Made by a program: the position numbers and the translations under genes. A DNA stretch of 64,000 nucleotides from Mesostigma viride (taxonomy: Eukaryota; Streptophyta; Mesostigmatophyceae; Mesostigmatales; Mesostigmataceae): the NCBI GenBank assembly GCA_009746045.1, contig RPFO01000059.1, forward strand, positions 1,013,928 through 1,077,927, written 5' to 3'. Below are positions 1-8,969 of the stretch, piece after piece; position 1 is the stretch's first letter; every line of letters starts with the position of its first letter. The notes beneath the pieces are model-generated. The model saw nothing but the letters and a program-made list of their open reading frames with translations, made no database searches and was not told the origin of the DNA.

Positions 1-6
1 CCGATC

Positions 7-303
7 GTGAGGGATGGGGATCACATGCGTGGTATGCGAAATTGCTCCAAGGAGGGGTGTGGGTGCGACACAGGCCCTCAGAAGTGGTGTAGAGGATGTA
101 GGGATGCCAGATATTGCAGTGAGGAGTGCCAGCGTGCTGACTGGAGTAGGCATAAGGATAGATGCGAACGTCTGAGGCAAGCAAGGGAGGGGCTGGCAGG
201 GGTGATAAGGGGGGTAAACAGGACGACCATACTGGATGGAACGGAGGTCGACTTGTCTGAGGTTGACTTCTCCTTCACCTTCTACTACGGTTCTTCCTCA
301 TAG
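7..303 (+). CDS. MYND zinc-finger small protein (5' end possibly cut by window edge)
   Basis: The frame is open to the window edge; the first in-frame ATG is at 25, so the true start may lie upstream. The Cys/His pattern is that of a MYND finger: paired Cys residues, then a CRGC pair, then RYCSEECQRADWSRHKDRC. MYND fingers are protein-interaction zinc modules, often found in transcriptional co-repressors and SET proteins. No SET domain follows here, only about 40 residues ending in alternating hydrophobic residues. The whole layout (finger plus short tail with VDFSFTF-like strands) recurs in the gene at 5956-6303, so the two are paralogues. Function beyond binding a partner cannot be stated. 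Confidence 0.7.
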   Translation: MRDGDHMRGMRNCSKEGCGCDTGPQKWCRGCRDARYCSEECQRADWSRHKDRCERLRQAREGLAGVIRGVNRTTILDGTEVDLSEVDFSFTFYYGSSS

Positions 304-588
304 AAAAACTGGAAATGTAGAGTAATAATTTGCTTTTGAGGCTGGAAAACTGGACGCATTTTGGGTTTGAAATTTGTGTATGTAGTCCTGATTTGTGTTG
401 TAAAATGGTGTAATGGTGAATTCTCTTTTCACTTTGAAATTGGAAAAAATTGACCTGATTTGTGTTGTAAAATGGTGTAATAGTGAATTCTCCTTTCACT
501 TTGAAATTGGAATAAAATTGACTTTCGTTTTCTCTCATGCGACTGTAGTGGGTTAAACAACAATTAGTGACCCAACGGCCGTTAGGGA
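304..588. repeat. AT-rich intergenic stretch with 67 bp tandem duplication
   Basis: About 388-454 and 455-521 are two near-identical head-to-tail copies, each starting with CCTGATTTGTGTTGT and ending in a stretch rich in TTGAAATTGG. A single palindrome copy, CCAACGGCCGTTAG, begins at 572 just upstream of the F-box-like gene. No gene is supported here. Confidence 0.7.
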
Positions 589-705
589 TTGGAAACCTCG
601 CCTAACGTTTGCATATTTTCTTTCCGACAAAACCTCATTTTTTTTAGGGATGGACGTCAATGTATGTTATGTGCAGAGGGGACAAGTTTGACGTCGGGGC
701 CGATA

Positions 706-1611
706 ATGGAAGGGGATATCTCACTGCCGTGGGAAATTTGGACCGAAGTCGCAGCTTTTATGGAGGCGCCCGACGTAGCCCGCTTTGAAGCAGTTTGTAG
801 AGGGGCTAGGGAAGCGGTGTCGGGGAGGTATGAACCCCAATTCAGCTTTAAGTTGATTTCTGGGTTAGTGGACGAATTCGGGAATGGCCCTCGTACATTG
901 ATAACTGAGTCTCTTTTCCGAGAATTGTATGGCGGGCAAGTAACGTGTGCAAGCGCTGATATCACCCCCTACACACTCGTCACAAGGGGAATGTATTTTA
1001 AGGTATATTGTGAAGAAGTTGAGGCGGTGTTAGGACGCCAGCCAGCACCAGAGGGACATGCACGAGCAAGGACGATGGGAGGGTTGTTCAGGTCCCAGCG
1101 TGCTGAGAGGAGACGTGTGTTGGAGAGGAATTGGAGGGGGTGGACAGCTCGCTTACGCCAATTGGGAAAGGAAATGGATGACTTGTACGATAATTATGAA
1201 CTATGGGGGTTAAGGAGCATTTTCTGGTTCTGCCATACTCCTTATGACCCGGATGAGGAAATTTTTTTTCCTCCGGGGAGGAGAGCGCGTAGGGAGGCAG
1301 AATGGGTGAAGCTTTTGGAGGGGCTGCCTCTGCAGGGGGGAGGAATGGCATGTGCAGTTCTGATTATGGGATTTGATGAGAACGCTGACATGAAGGCCTT
1401 ATTAGAGAGGAGGTGTAGGGAGGAGGATATGGCAAGCGTGTTGGTGGAGTTAGCCATGCAGGTCCTCAGCGGAACAATCTTCCCCCCGGATTATCTCAAG
1501 TTTTTTGGGGGGAAGCAGGCACGCTTGCTGTATTTGGCCGAGAGTAGTATGTACAAGTGGAAAGGGGACATGATGTTGTGTTTGGATGAGGATTCTGAAG
1601 AGGTTGAATGA
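706..1611 (+). CDS. F-box-like protein, 301 residues
   Basis: The frame is open from 589, but I favour the ATG at 706 because the F-box-like segment starts at once: LPWEIWTEVAAFMEAPDVAR, then FEAVCRGAREAV, covering residues about 6-42. This fits the F-box pattern (LP..I...I...L...D...+..VC+.++..). F-box proteins tether substrates to SCF ubiquitin ligases through SKP1. The remainder has no repeats (no LRR, Kelch or WD) that I recognise; it is rich in Arg and Trp and ends in an acidic tail (DEDSEEVE). The gene is intronless. Its last codons are part of a tandem duplication that covers the 3' flank. It lies between palindrome copies at 572 and 1909. The substrate is unknown, and the F-box call rests on pattern only. 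Confidence 0.55.
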   Translation: MEGDISLPWEIWTEVAAFMEAPDVARFEAVCRGAREAVSGRYEPQFSFKLISGLVDEFGNGPRTLITESLFRELYGGQVTCASADITPYTLVTRGMYFKVYCEEVEAVLGRQPAPEGHARARTMGGLFRSQRAERRRVLERNWRGWTARLRQLGKEMDDLYDNYELWGLRSIFWFCHTPYDPDEEIFFPPGRRARREAEWVKLLEGLPLQGGGMACAVLIMGFDENADMKALLERRCREEDMASVLVELAMQVLSGTIFPPDYLKFFGGKQARLLYLAESSMYKWKGDMMLCLDEDSEEVE

Positions 1612-1822
1612 TGAAACATAAATTTCATTAATAAATTTTGAATTCTAATATTGAATGAAATTCGCCAATTTTTGCTGATGGGTAAGGCTGATGGCTAAAT
1701 AATTCAATAAAACACTTAATGTTGAGGTTGAATGGTGAAAGATAAATTTCATGAATAAATTTTGAATTCTAATATTGAATGAAATTCGCCAATTTTTGCT
1801 GATGGGTAAGGCTGACGGCTAA
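1599..1822. repeat. Tandem duplication of the F-box-like gene 3' end
   Basis: About 1599-1700 (starting GAGGTTGAATGATGAAACAT) recurs at about 1725-1822 with few differences, including the sequence coding the last residues and stop codon of the upstream gene. Both copies contain AATAAA-like words. The second copy is a detached 3' end. Confidence 0.8.
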
Positions 1823-1908
1823 AGCTGGGTTTGATAATTAAATTATCTCTAATTCTGTCAACTGTCACATATATATAAATTTGACATGAATTCGGCATTT
1901 TTTGGATT

Positions 1909-2389
1909 CCAACGGCCGTTGGACCTCAAAAAACATTTCTAGTGTGGTTAAGAAGTTGTGGGTATTTTGTTAAATGGAGTGACCAATGGTTGTGATTTAT
2001 TTGATGCCAACGGCCGTTGGACCTTGACAAACATTGCTAGTGTAGCGCAACAGTGGTGGATAATTTGTTTAATGGAGGGGCCGTCGCATCTGCTTGTGAT
2101 TTTTTTAGGCTGAACAGTCACTGAAAATGTCGACATTATTGCTCCACACCCACAAAAAACTCGTTCCGGAACTGATCGAAGCGAATAGCACTGACAGGGT
2201 TCGAACCCAGGTCCACATTGATGTTGGGGAGTGAGGTAGGCCAGCCATCATGTTCCGCACACAAATCTGGCTCGACTCCGATCCCTGCCAGTGCTCTTCG
2301 CTTCGATCAGGTCCGGAACGAGTTTTTTGTGGGGTTGGAGCAATAAATACTCTTTTACCGGGAAGAGGCGTAATGCCAACGGGCGTTGG
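1909..2389. promoter_or_regulatory. Three solitary CCAACGGCCGTTGG palindromes
   Basis: Perfect palindromes lie at 1909-1922 and 2007-2020, and a one-base variant at 2376-2389. The first two are followed by related flanking sequence (GGACCT, then AACATT.CTAGTGT), showing that about 100 bp was duplicated with the site. Each holds two opposed AACGG cores. Confidence 0.7.
2137..2347. mobile_element. Foldback / MITE-like element with about 62 bp inverted ends
   Basis: The left arm (about 2137-2199) and right arm (about 2283-2347) are near-perfect inverted copies. Each carries CACAAAAAACTCGTTCCGGA followed by CTGATCGAAGCGAA and AGCACTG.CAGGG. Termini read TATTGCTCC and GGAGCAATA. The roughly 80 bp loop starts with GGGTTCGAACCC, which resembles the B box / T-arm of a tRNA. 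No coding capacity is seen. It is most likely a non-autonomous DNA element or a large hairpin of unknown origin. Confidence 0.75.
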
Positions 2390-2699
2390 ACCTGAAAAAT
2401 TGTGTGGTTAAATCAAGTGACAGAATATGAATGTGATTTATTTTACATTTAAAAACATATGTTTTTGGGAGGACAAGAAAGTTGGTTTTTGAGGTGTGTG
2501 TATCTTACGGTTTTTGATGGAGGAAACCTCTAACAATCCTGATGCTCTCGTGATCGTGTTTTGTTTATGTGATATCTGTCAAGGCAGCAAGGAGAGGAGT
2601 CGCCCGTTGCTGAGAAGCTGAGGACAACTGTACTGGAAAGGTATGTGGACAAGGACAACTGTGGGTGTGGGGGGAACAGCTTGGTGGACACTATTTCTG

Positions 2700-5290
2700 A
2701 CTGGTCCGTAAGGCCTCTACCCGAAGGGGGTTGTGAGCCAACGGCCGTTGGAATTGGAAAAACATTATCATATGCTTTTTATTCGTTTGATAGGGTGGCA
2801 AGCAGCCAGGATGTGTCTTTCATGCAGCTTAGTGGTGGCTATTACCATTTTTCTTCCAAGAAAGGCCTCCAAAAAATCTAGCTGAGCATAAAGATGGGCT
2901 TGACTGGTTCGTAAGGCATCCACCCTTCCCACAGGGGGGTTGTGAGCCAACGGCCGTTGGAATTGGAAAAAGATTATCATGTGCATTTCATTCTTTTCAT
3001 TTGGTGGCAATAAGGCAGGATGTGTCTTTCATGCAGCTTAGTGATGGCTATTTACCATTTTTCTTCCAAGCAAGGCCTCCAAAAATCTAGCTGAGCATAA
3101 AGATGTGGTTGACTGGTTCGTAAGGCATCCACCCTTCCCACAGGGGGGTTGTGAGCCAACGGCCGTTAGACTTGAAAAACATTATCATGTGCATTTCATT
3201 CGTTTCATTGGGTGGCAATAAGGCAGGATGTGTCTTTCATGCAGCTTAGTGGTGGCTATTTACCATTTTCTTCCAAGAAAGGCCTCCAAAAATCTAGCTG
3301 AGCATAAATATGTGGTTGAATGGTTCGTAAGGCATCCACCCTTCCCACAGGGGGGTTGTGAGCCAACGGCCGTTGGAATTTGAAAAACATTATCATGTGC
3401 TTTTTATTCGTTTGATAGGGTGGCAAGCAGCCAGGATGTGTCTTTCATGCAGCTTAGTGGTGGCTATTTACCATTTTTCTTCCAAGAAAGGCCTCCAAAA
3501 ATCTAGCTGAGCATAAAGATGGGCTTGACTGGTTCGTAAGGCATCCACCCTTCCCACAGGGGGGTTGTGAGCCAACGGCCGTTGGAATTGAAAAACATTA
3601 CCATGTGCATTTCATTCGTTTCATTTGGTGGCAAGCAGCCAGGATGTGTCTTTCATGCAGCTTAGTGATGGCTATCACCATGTGCCTTCCAAGAAAGGCC
3701 TCTGAAAAATCTAGCTGAGCATAAAGATGGGCTTGACTGGTTCGTAAGGCATCCACCCTTCCCACAGGGGGCTTGTGAGCCAACGGCCGTTGGAATTGGA
3801 AAAACATTATCATGTGCATTTCATTCTTTTCATTTGGTGGCAATAAGGCAGGATGTGTCTTTCATGCAGCTTAGTGATGGCTATTTACCATTTTTCTTCC
3901 AAGCAGGGCCTCCAAAAATCTAGCTGAGCATAAAGATGTGGTTGACTGGTTCGTAAGGCATCCACCCTTCCCACAGGGGGGTTGTGAGCCAACGGCCGTT
4001 GGAATTGGAAAAAGATTATCATGTGCATTTCATTCTTTTCATTTGGTGGCAATAAGGCAGGATGTGTCTTTCATGCAGCTTAGTGATGGCTATTTACCAT
4101 TTTTCTTCCAAGCAAGGCCTCCAAAAATCTAGCTGAGCATAAAGATGTGGTTGACTGGTTCGTAAGGCATCCACCCTTCCCACAGGGGGGTTGTGAGCCA
4201 ACGGCCGTTAGACTTGAAAAACATTATCATGTGCATTTCATTCGTTTCATTGGGTGGCAATAAGGCAGGATGTGTCTTTCATGCAGCTTAGTGGTGGCTA
4301 TTTACCATTTTTCTTCCAAGAAAGGCCTCCAAAAATCTAGCTGAGCATAAATATGTGGTTGAATGGTTCGTAAGGCATCCACCCTTCCCACAGGGGGGTT
4401 GTGAGCCAACGGCCGTTGGAATTTGAAAAACATTATCATGTGCTTTTTATTCGTTTGATAGGGTGGCAAGCAGCCAGGATGTGTCTTTCATGCAGCTTAG
4501 TGGTGGCTATTACCATTTTTCTTCCAAGAAAGGCCTCCAAAAAATCTAGCTGAGCATAAAGATGGGCTTGACTGGTTCGTAAGGCATCCACCCTTCCCAC
4601 AGGGGGGTTGTGAGCCAACGGCCGTTGGAATTGGAAAAACATTACCATGTGCATTTCATTCGTTTCATTTGGTGGCAAGCAGCCAGGATGTGTCTTTCAT
4701 GCAGCTTAGTGATGGCTATCACCATGTGCCTTCCAAGAAAGGCCTCTGAAAAATCTAGCTGAGCATAAAGATGGGCTTGACTGGTTCGTAAGGCATCCAC
4801 CCTTCCCACAGGGGGCTTGTGAGCCAACGGCCGTTGGAATTGGAAAAACATTATCATGTGCATTTCATTCTTTTCATTTGGTGGCAATAAGGCAGGATGT
4901 GTCTTTCATGCAGCTTAGTGATGGCTATTTACCATTTTTCTTCCAAGCAGGGCCTCCAAAAATCTAGCTGAGCATAAAGATGTGGTTGACTGGTTCGTAA
5001 GGCATCCACCCTTCCCATAGGGGGGTTGTGAGCCAACGGCCGTTAGACTTGAAAAACATTATCATGTGCATTTCATTCGTTTAATTGGGTGGCAATAAGG
5101 CAGGATGTGTCTTTCATGCAGCTTAGTGGTGGCTATCACCATTTTTCTTCCAAGAAAGGCCTCTGAAAAATCTACCTGAGCATAAAGATGGGCTTGACTG
5201 GTTCGTAAGGCATCCACCCTTCCCATAGGCGGGTTGTGAGCCAACGGCCGTTGGAATTGGAAAAACATTATCATGTGCATTTCATTCTTT
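2700..5290. repeat. Satellite of 13 units of about 208 bp, each with the palindrome, with 5-unit higher order
   Basis: The palindrome recurs at 2738, 2947, 3156, 3363, 3572, 3780, 3989, 4198, 4406, 4615, 4823, 5033 and 5241, a spacing of 207-210 bp. Each unit also holds GGTTCGTAAGGCATCCACCC, GGATGTGTCTTTCATGCAGC and AAATCTAGCTGAGCATAAA. Variants fall in blocks: positions 2947, 3156, 3363, 3572 and 3780 match 3989, 4198, 4406, 4615 and 4823 at an offset of about 1042 bp. A five-unit block has therefore been duplicated. Short open frames inside the units (80-130 residues, both strands) follow the repeat and are not genes. Confidence 0.95.
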
Positions 5291-5329
5291 TGTAATGTAT
5301 ATCCGTCCAACGGTGTTTGTGGTTCGCAG

Positions 5330-5438
5330 ATGACATTGGAAAGAGTGGTATATGAGGCCATCATCAATAGTTTGGGATTACTAGTTTTTGGAAGCAAACG
5401 GCCGTTGGGATGGAGAAATGTCAAAAGGGGGGGTTGAG
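5330..5438 (+). pseudogene. Short gene fragment after a duplicated 5' module
   Basis: The sequence before 5330 (TATATCCGTCCAACGGTGTTTG, ending TTCGCAG then ATG) matches the 5' flank of the genes at 6687 and 7591, which read TATCAAACGGTGT and end in GCAG-ATG. The frame from this ATG is about 36 codons and runs through another palindrome (5398-5410). I read it as a truncated copy of the start of one of these genes. Confidence 0.4.
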
Positions 5439-5512
5439 TAAAATATAAGGACATGCGTACGTCTTATAAGGACAACCAACTTACGTATTACGCACGTGCC
5501 AACAGGGGAGGG

Positions 5513-5959
5513 ATGGCGGAGACGGGCGAGCTGGAATCTTCGACCCGCGCTGCGATTGCCTGCGTGGCAGCAAACGTACTTAACCGGGCTCGCGAGATCC
5601 ACGGATGGGTACGGCAGCACGAGAAGCGCCTGGGTCGCCAGTTTGCGGTTTTGGTCGTGTATGACTCGTTCGCCTCAGTAGGACGACAGATTAATCTCCA
5701 GTTGCTGGACATGTACTTCGCCTTGGCTGGCGGATTCTACAAGCCCACGCCGGCGGATCGGGTTCCACTCAATCGAGACGTCGAGTTTCGACTTTTGGTG
5801 TCGTATGTCGGAAAGGTTGGGTGGGACCAGTGGGAGAAAGACCAGTGGGGGAAATTTCCAGACGCGAGTGAGGCGCAGCCGAGATTGACCGTATCGGCGA
5901 GAGTAGAGGGGGGGGGTTTGAAGGTTTCCATTTTACATTCGGGAATTCCGAGTCCGTGA
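5513..5959 (+). CDS. Unrecognised 148-residue protein
   Basis: The frame is open from 5453; the ATG at 5513 (MAETGELESSTRAAIACVAA) is preferred because composition becomes protein-like there. The protein is soluble-looking with an Ala/Arg-rich first half (a likely helix, NVLNRAREIHGWVRQHEKRL) and strand-like segments later. No known domain is recognised. Its stop overlaps the ATG of the MYND gene at 5956 by four bases (ATGA). Such an overlap is unusual for a eukaryotic nuclear gene and suggests either a shared transcript or one fused gene whose frame is split near the G7 run at about 5910. Confidence 0.5.
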   Translation: MAETGELESSTRAAIACVAANVLNRAREIHGWVRQHEKRLGRQFAVLVVYDSFASVGRQINLQLLDMYFALAGGFYKPTPADRVPLNRDVEFRLLVSYVGKVGWDQWEKDQWGKFPDASEAQPRLTVSARVEGGGLKVSILHSGIPSP

Positions 5960-6303
5960 AATTGACGTTTTCACGGATGATCGTTCTCCCGGGGGTGGGA
6001 GGGCCGATGCTGGGCTCGCTTCCAAAGTGTTGCTCGAATCAGGCGTGCTCTGTGATGGAGGGTGTCCACCGCAAGTGCGGGGGTTGTCGAGACGTCCGGT
6101 ATTGTGCTGCCGAATGCCAGCGTGCGGACTGGGAGGAACACAAGAAGTGGTGTAACAAGTATCGTGAGGCGAGAAAGTCTCTCAGCACTATGCACGGCGA
6201 CGTTACAGACAGCTGGTCTGGTGTCAATTTGGCCGGACTTGTAATTCGGATGGGGGGTGAAGTGCATTTCAAGTTCAAAGGTGAAATGTTCAAGGTTTTT
6301 TGA
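5956..6303 (+). CDS. MYND zinc-finger small protein
   Basis: Residues about 26-66 form a MYND finger: paired Cys (CCSNQAC), CGGC, then RYCAAECQRADWEEHKKWC. A short tail follows (VNLAGLVIRMGGEVHFKFKG). It matches the partial gene at 7-303 along its length: same finger spacing, the shared QRADW motif and the same short tail, so the pair arose by duplication. It starts four bases inside the preceding frame. MYND fingers bind proline-rich peptides in partner proteins; here the partner is unknown. After the stop, about 6310-6400 resembles the C-terminal coding part of the gene ending at 7301, so a gene remnant lies there. Confidence 0.7.
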   Translation: MKLTFSRMIVLPGVGGPMLGSLPKCCSNQACSVMEGVHRKCGGCRDVRYCAAECQRADWEEHKKWCNKYREARKSLSTMHGDVTDSWSGVNLAGLVIRMGGEVHFKFKGEMFKVF

Positions 6304-6309
6304 GGGGAC

Positions 6310-6400
6310 TAAATCGTACCCAGGGCGATTTGTGAGGCGATGTCCGCGCTGGGGGAACAGTACCCCTGTTCGACTGCGTGAGGGGAATGGATTCTGCGAC
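6310..6400 (+). pseudogene. Remnant of the 3' end of a gene like that at 7011-7301
   Basis: This stretch contains GTGAGGCGATGTCCGCGCTG and TTCTGCGACTGAAG, matching 7228-7302 (GTGAGGTGATGTCCGCGCTG, TTATGCGACTGAAG) with small gaps. It is an orphan gene end fused behind the MYND gene. Confidence 0.6.
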
Positions 6401-6412
6401 TGAAGAAATTTT

Positions 6413-6690
6413 GGGTGTGATTTTCTTGCGCCAACGGCCGTTGGAACTTGCAAATTAGCGTTTGATTTTCTTTGCACCCGGAAGTAGGGTGTGGTTTGCC
6501 ACGTGGCACCATGGATGTAATTAATAAATGCATAATAAAACATTTTTCGTGCGCCAACGGCCGTTGGAGACTGAAAACTAGTGTGTGCTTTGTGCGCGTA
6601 ATAAATCTTAAAATTCTTGTTGTTTTTTCAAGCCAACGGCCGTTGACGGTGAGAAATGTATATCAAACGGTGTCGGTGGGTTGCAGATGA
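6413..6690. promoter_or_regulatory. Intergenic module, copy A (three palindromes, AATAAA words, GCAG-ATG)
   Basis: It holds palindromes at 6431, 6554 and 6633, the string ATGGATGTAAT.AATAAATGCA, and ends in TATCAAACGGTGT then TTGCAG directly before the ATG at 6687. The same order recurs at 7311-7596. It probably carries the 3' end signals of one gene and the promoter and leader of the next. Confidence 0.7.
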
Positions 6691-7301
6691 CGTTCTACAG
6701 GACGGAGGGGGGCGAGTGGATCAACTTGGAAGACAGGCTTCTGGGAGTGGTTAAGAGCGCGCTCAGGCTTCTGCCGGACATTAAGCTGGATTTTAAGCCC
6801 AAGGAGGGTGAAAGGTCTCTTTTGACCGGATGTCGCGAAGGCCGCGGCTCTTGTTTTCAATATCGAGGGTCGGGGACTCCCAAAGCCGACCGTAGAGCCA
6901 TTTGAGGAGGTGCTTGTGAGGTGTGGTGCTATAAGGCCCTATGATCCATCAATACCCAGCCCAATTTGTTTTCAGTCGATCGATGCTGATGGTAATGAAA
7001 GTTGGATACGATGACGCGGCCATATGATAGGGGAGAAGGGTTTAAGGGTTTAGGGCAGGTGGGACGGTTCGAATGGGTCATCTTGAAGGACGGCAAGTAC
7101 TTCAAGCATCACACTGACCTGATCATCGACCGGCTGTTCGTGTCTGCTGGAGACTGCATGTTCTGGTTGAGGGAATACGTGCATGAGTGGGGACCCGACG
7201 GTGTTGACGAGTTTGAGAAAGCGGTTCGTGAGGTGATGTCCGCGCTGGGGCAGGAGTACAAGTTCGAGTGCGTGACTGACGCGAATCGATTATGCGACTG
7301 A
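6687..7301 (+). CDS. Unrecognised gene, frame broken twice
   Basis: Coding character runs through three frames in order: 6687-about 6830 (starting MTFYRTEGGEWINLEDRLLG), about 6830-7012 (VAKAAALVFNIEGRG, later FQSIDADGNESWIR) and 7011-7301 (with FEWVILKDGKYFKHHTDLII and the end CVTDANRLCD). A gene of about 205 codons is the simplest reading, now decayed or mis-assembled. No domain is recognised. The start follows TTGCAG, as in other genes here. The 3' end is duplicated at 6310-6400. Confidence 0.5.
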
Positions 7302-7310
7302 AGTGTTGGG

Positions 7311-7596
7311 TGTGATTTTCTTGCGCCAAAGGCCGTTGGAACCTGCAAATTAGGGTTTGATTTTCTTTGCGCGAACGGGCTGGAAAGTTGGGTGTGTTTC
7401 GCCACGTGGCACTATGGATGTAATCAATAAATGCATAATAAAAATTTTTTGTGCATTTTTCGTGCTCCAACGGCCGTTGGAGGCTGGAAAATGGTGTGAT
7501 TTTCGTGGGCGTAATAAATCATTCTTGTTGTTTCAAGCCAACGGCCGTTGACGGTGAGAAATGTGTATCAAACGGTGTTGGTGGTCGCAGATGGCG
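7311..7596. promoter_or_regulatory. Intergenic module, copy B
   Basis: This is a copy of 6413-6690: palindromes at 7326 (one base changed), 7467 and 7538; ATGGATGTAATCAATAAATG; then GTATCAAACGGTGTTGG and CGCAG before the ATG at 7591. Gaps are small and most differences are single bases. It shows that the inter-gene unit, not only the genes, has been duplicated. Confidence 0.75.
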
Positions 7597-8373
7597 GTCA
7601 AATGCACGGTTGCGTGGTGCCAGGAAGCGAGAGCAGGAGGGGATGACTTGTGCGTGCGTCATGTCAGCGTGCGAACGGGAATGGCAGGGAGGGTGAAGGA
7701 TTTGTTTGCAAAAAAGGGGGGGTGTATCGCCCGGGATTGCCAGCTTCCATTCGGGACGGATTGCATGCCTTTTTGTGATGGACACGCCAAGTTGTCAGGG
7801 GAGATGCAAGAGGTGATCAAAGGAGGCTTGTTGTTTGTGCATGGCGAGTCCAGTGCTGGTGAAGGACCTCTTGTCCTGAGTTTTGAGGTGGACAGTGCTG
7901 GAAGTCTGGAAAGAATGGCGGTCAGGTCGCGGGAATGGATGTTGAATCACCCTGACTTTGACTCGTATGCCTACTGCCAAGGTTTCGGGGACGCCGTTTT
8001 TACATGGATGCTGTGCTCGGAGGATGACGTGCATGCGATTGTTTCGCATGACGACTTGGATATCGCAGGCGCCATGGGCGCAGACCTGTTGTTGTATTTC
8101 ATGATTGGATGGGGTTGCGGATTTTTGGAAGGTGATTGGTGGGTCCCGCACCTCGCAAGGCTTACTTTTGCGGTCGGCGAATTGCCTGTACCTGTTGAAG
8201 TCTCAAAAACTCGTGTGGAGATGGCTGCCGTTCTGGCATCGGGGGTTAAGCGCCAAGCCCGATTTGCCATGACCGTTGTTGCTGATGCTGAGGGGGAGGA
8301 AATTGAAAAGGTCGTGGAAAGGGTCGTCCTGGCCTCTGCTTTGGTGGAGAGAGCAAGGAATGCATGCGACTAG
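7591..8373 (+). CDS. 260-residue protein with two N-terminal Cys/His clusters
   Basis: The start at 7591 (MAVKC) is preferred over 7561 because it follows the conserved GTCGCAG module. Two clusters sit in the first 65 residues: C..AWC then LCVRH, and CIARDC then CMPFCDGH. This C-x4-C...C-x2-H spacing is typical of small zinc fingers of the 'GxCxxH' type seen in algal, oomycete and plant proteins. The rest is predicted globular (aromatic and hydrophobic, for example FMIGWGCGFLEGDWW), with a C-terminal helix rich in Val and Glu. Similar clusters open the genes at 8970 and 9778, so it belongs to a local family. A palindrome starts 13 bases after the stop. Ligand and partner are unknown. Confidence 0.65.
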   Translation: MAVKCTVAWCQEARAGGDDLCVRHVSVRTGMAGRVKDLFAKKGGCIARDCQLPFGTDCMPFCDGHAKLSGEMQEVIKGGLLFVHGESSAGEGPLVLSFEVDSAGSLERMAVRSREWMLNHPDFDSYAYCQGFGDAVFTWMLCSEDDVHAIVSHDDLDIAGAMGADLLLYFMIGWGCGFLEGDWWVPHLARLTFAVGELPVPVEVSKTRVEMAAVLASGVKRQARFAMTVVADAEGEEIEKVVERVVLASALVERARNACD

Positions 8374-8386
8374 GTGTTTTTGGTCG

Positions 8387-8400
8387 CCAACGGCCGTTGG
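8387..8400. promoter_or_regulatory. Solitary CCAACGGCCGTTGG palindrome
   Basis: A perfect 14-base palindrome directly after the gene ending at 8373 and before the ATG at 8444, followed by GACTTGCAAAATGT as in other inter-gene copies. Confidence 0.7.
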
Positions 8401-8443
8401 ACTTGCAAAATGTCCTGTGAGCTGAGTCCGTTTCTTAACTTGC

Positions 8444-8785
8444 CATGGACGTCGGTTGTGCAGGGGCAGGGTGTAGGATGGAGTGCGGAAAAGAAGGAAA
8501 GGGGGGGAGACTACAAAGGAAAACCTGATAGAGATTGTGGAGGCCGAACTGGAAGACCTGCCCGATCTGGTTCTCGAAGAGGACGGGCAATTGCACGCTG
8601 AACGTCTTGATGGCGTGGGCATGATGATGTCGGAGGTTGATGGGTATGGTGGAATTGCTAAAGGTGTATTGCGTAAATTGAGGCGTGAGGAGGATGTGGG
8701 GACTCCGGCTCATGTTTTGGTCAGTTTTATGAACGACAATTGGGGTCGAATGCAACCCACTAAAGATGGGGAGGATGTTGACTAG
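8444..8785 (+). CDS. Small Cys-rich-start protein, frame changed at a G7 run
   Basis: From the ATG at 8444 the frame reads MDVGCAGAGCRMECGKEGKG and soon stops. Past the run of seven G at 8501-8507 the next frame continues with a good acidic helix (ENLIEIVEAELEDLPDLVLE) and runs to 8785. A C..GC...C start followed by a helical domain resembles the neighbouring finger proteins. Either one G is wrong in the assembly, the gene is broken, or expression uses slippage. The intended product is about 113 residues. Confidence 0.5.
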
Positions 8786-8877
8786 AATGTGATTTTAGGA
8801 TGAATGTAAATTTATTTAATAAAGAAGAATCATTTGGAAAAAATCGCCTGATGGTGTCAAGTTTTGTGCGTCTAAGG

Positions 8878-8925
8878 CCAACGGCCGTTGGGATGTGTGG
8901 AATTTAACAGGGCCAACGGCCGTTG
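8878..8925. promoter_or_regulatory. Pair of palindromes 35 bp apart
   Basis: CCAACGGCCGTTGG lies at 8878 and CCAACGGCCGTTGA at 8913, upstream of the finger gene starting at 8970. Confidence 0.7.
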
Positions 8926-8969
8926 ACCCTGCTGAATGCGTGCGTTTGCGGGTGGTGTAAAAAATATCG

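Noticed and set aside
2645-5454. Many 60-130 codon frames on both strands
   Set aside because: They recur once per satellite unit and carry no domain; they are products of the 208 bp repeat.
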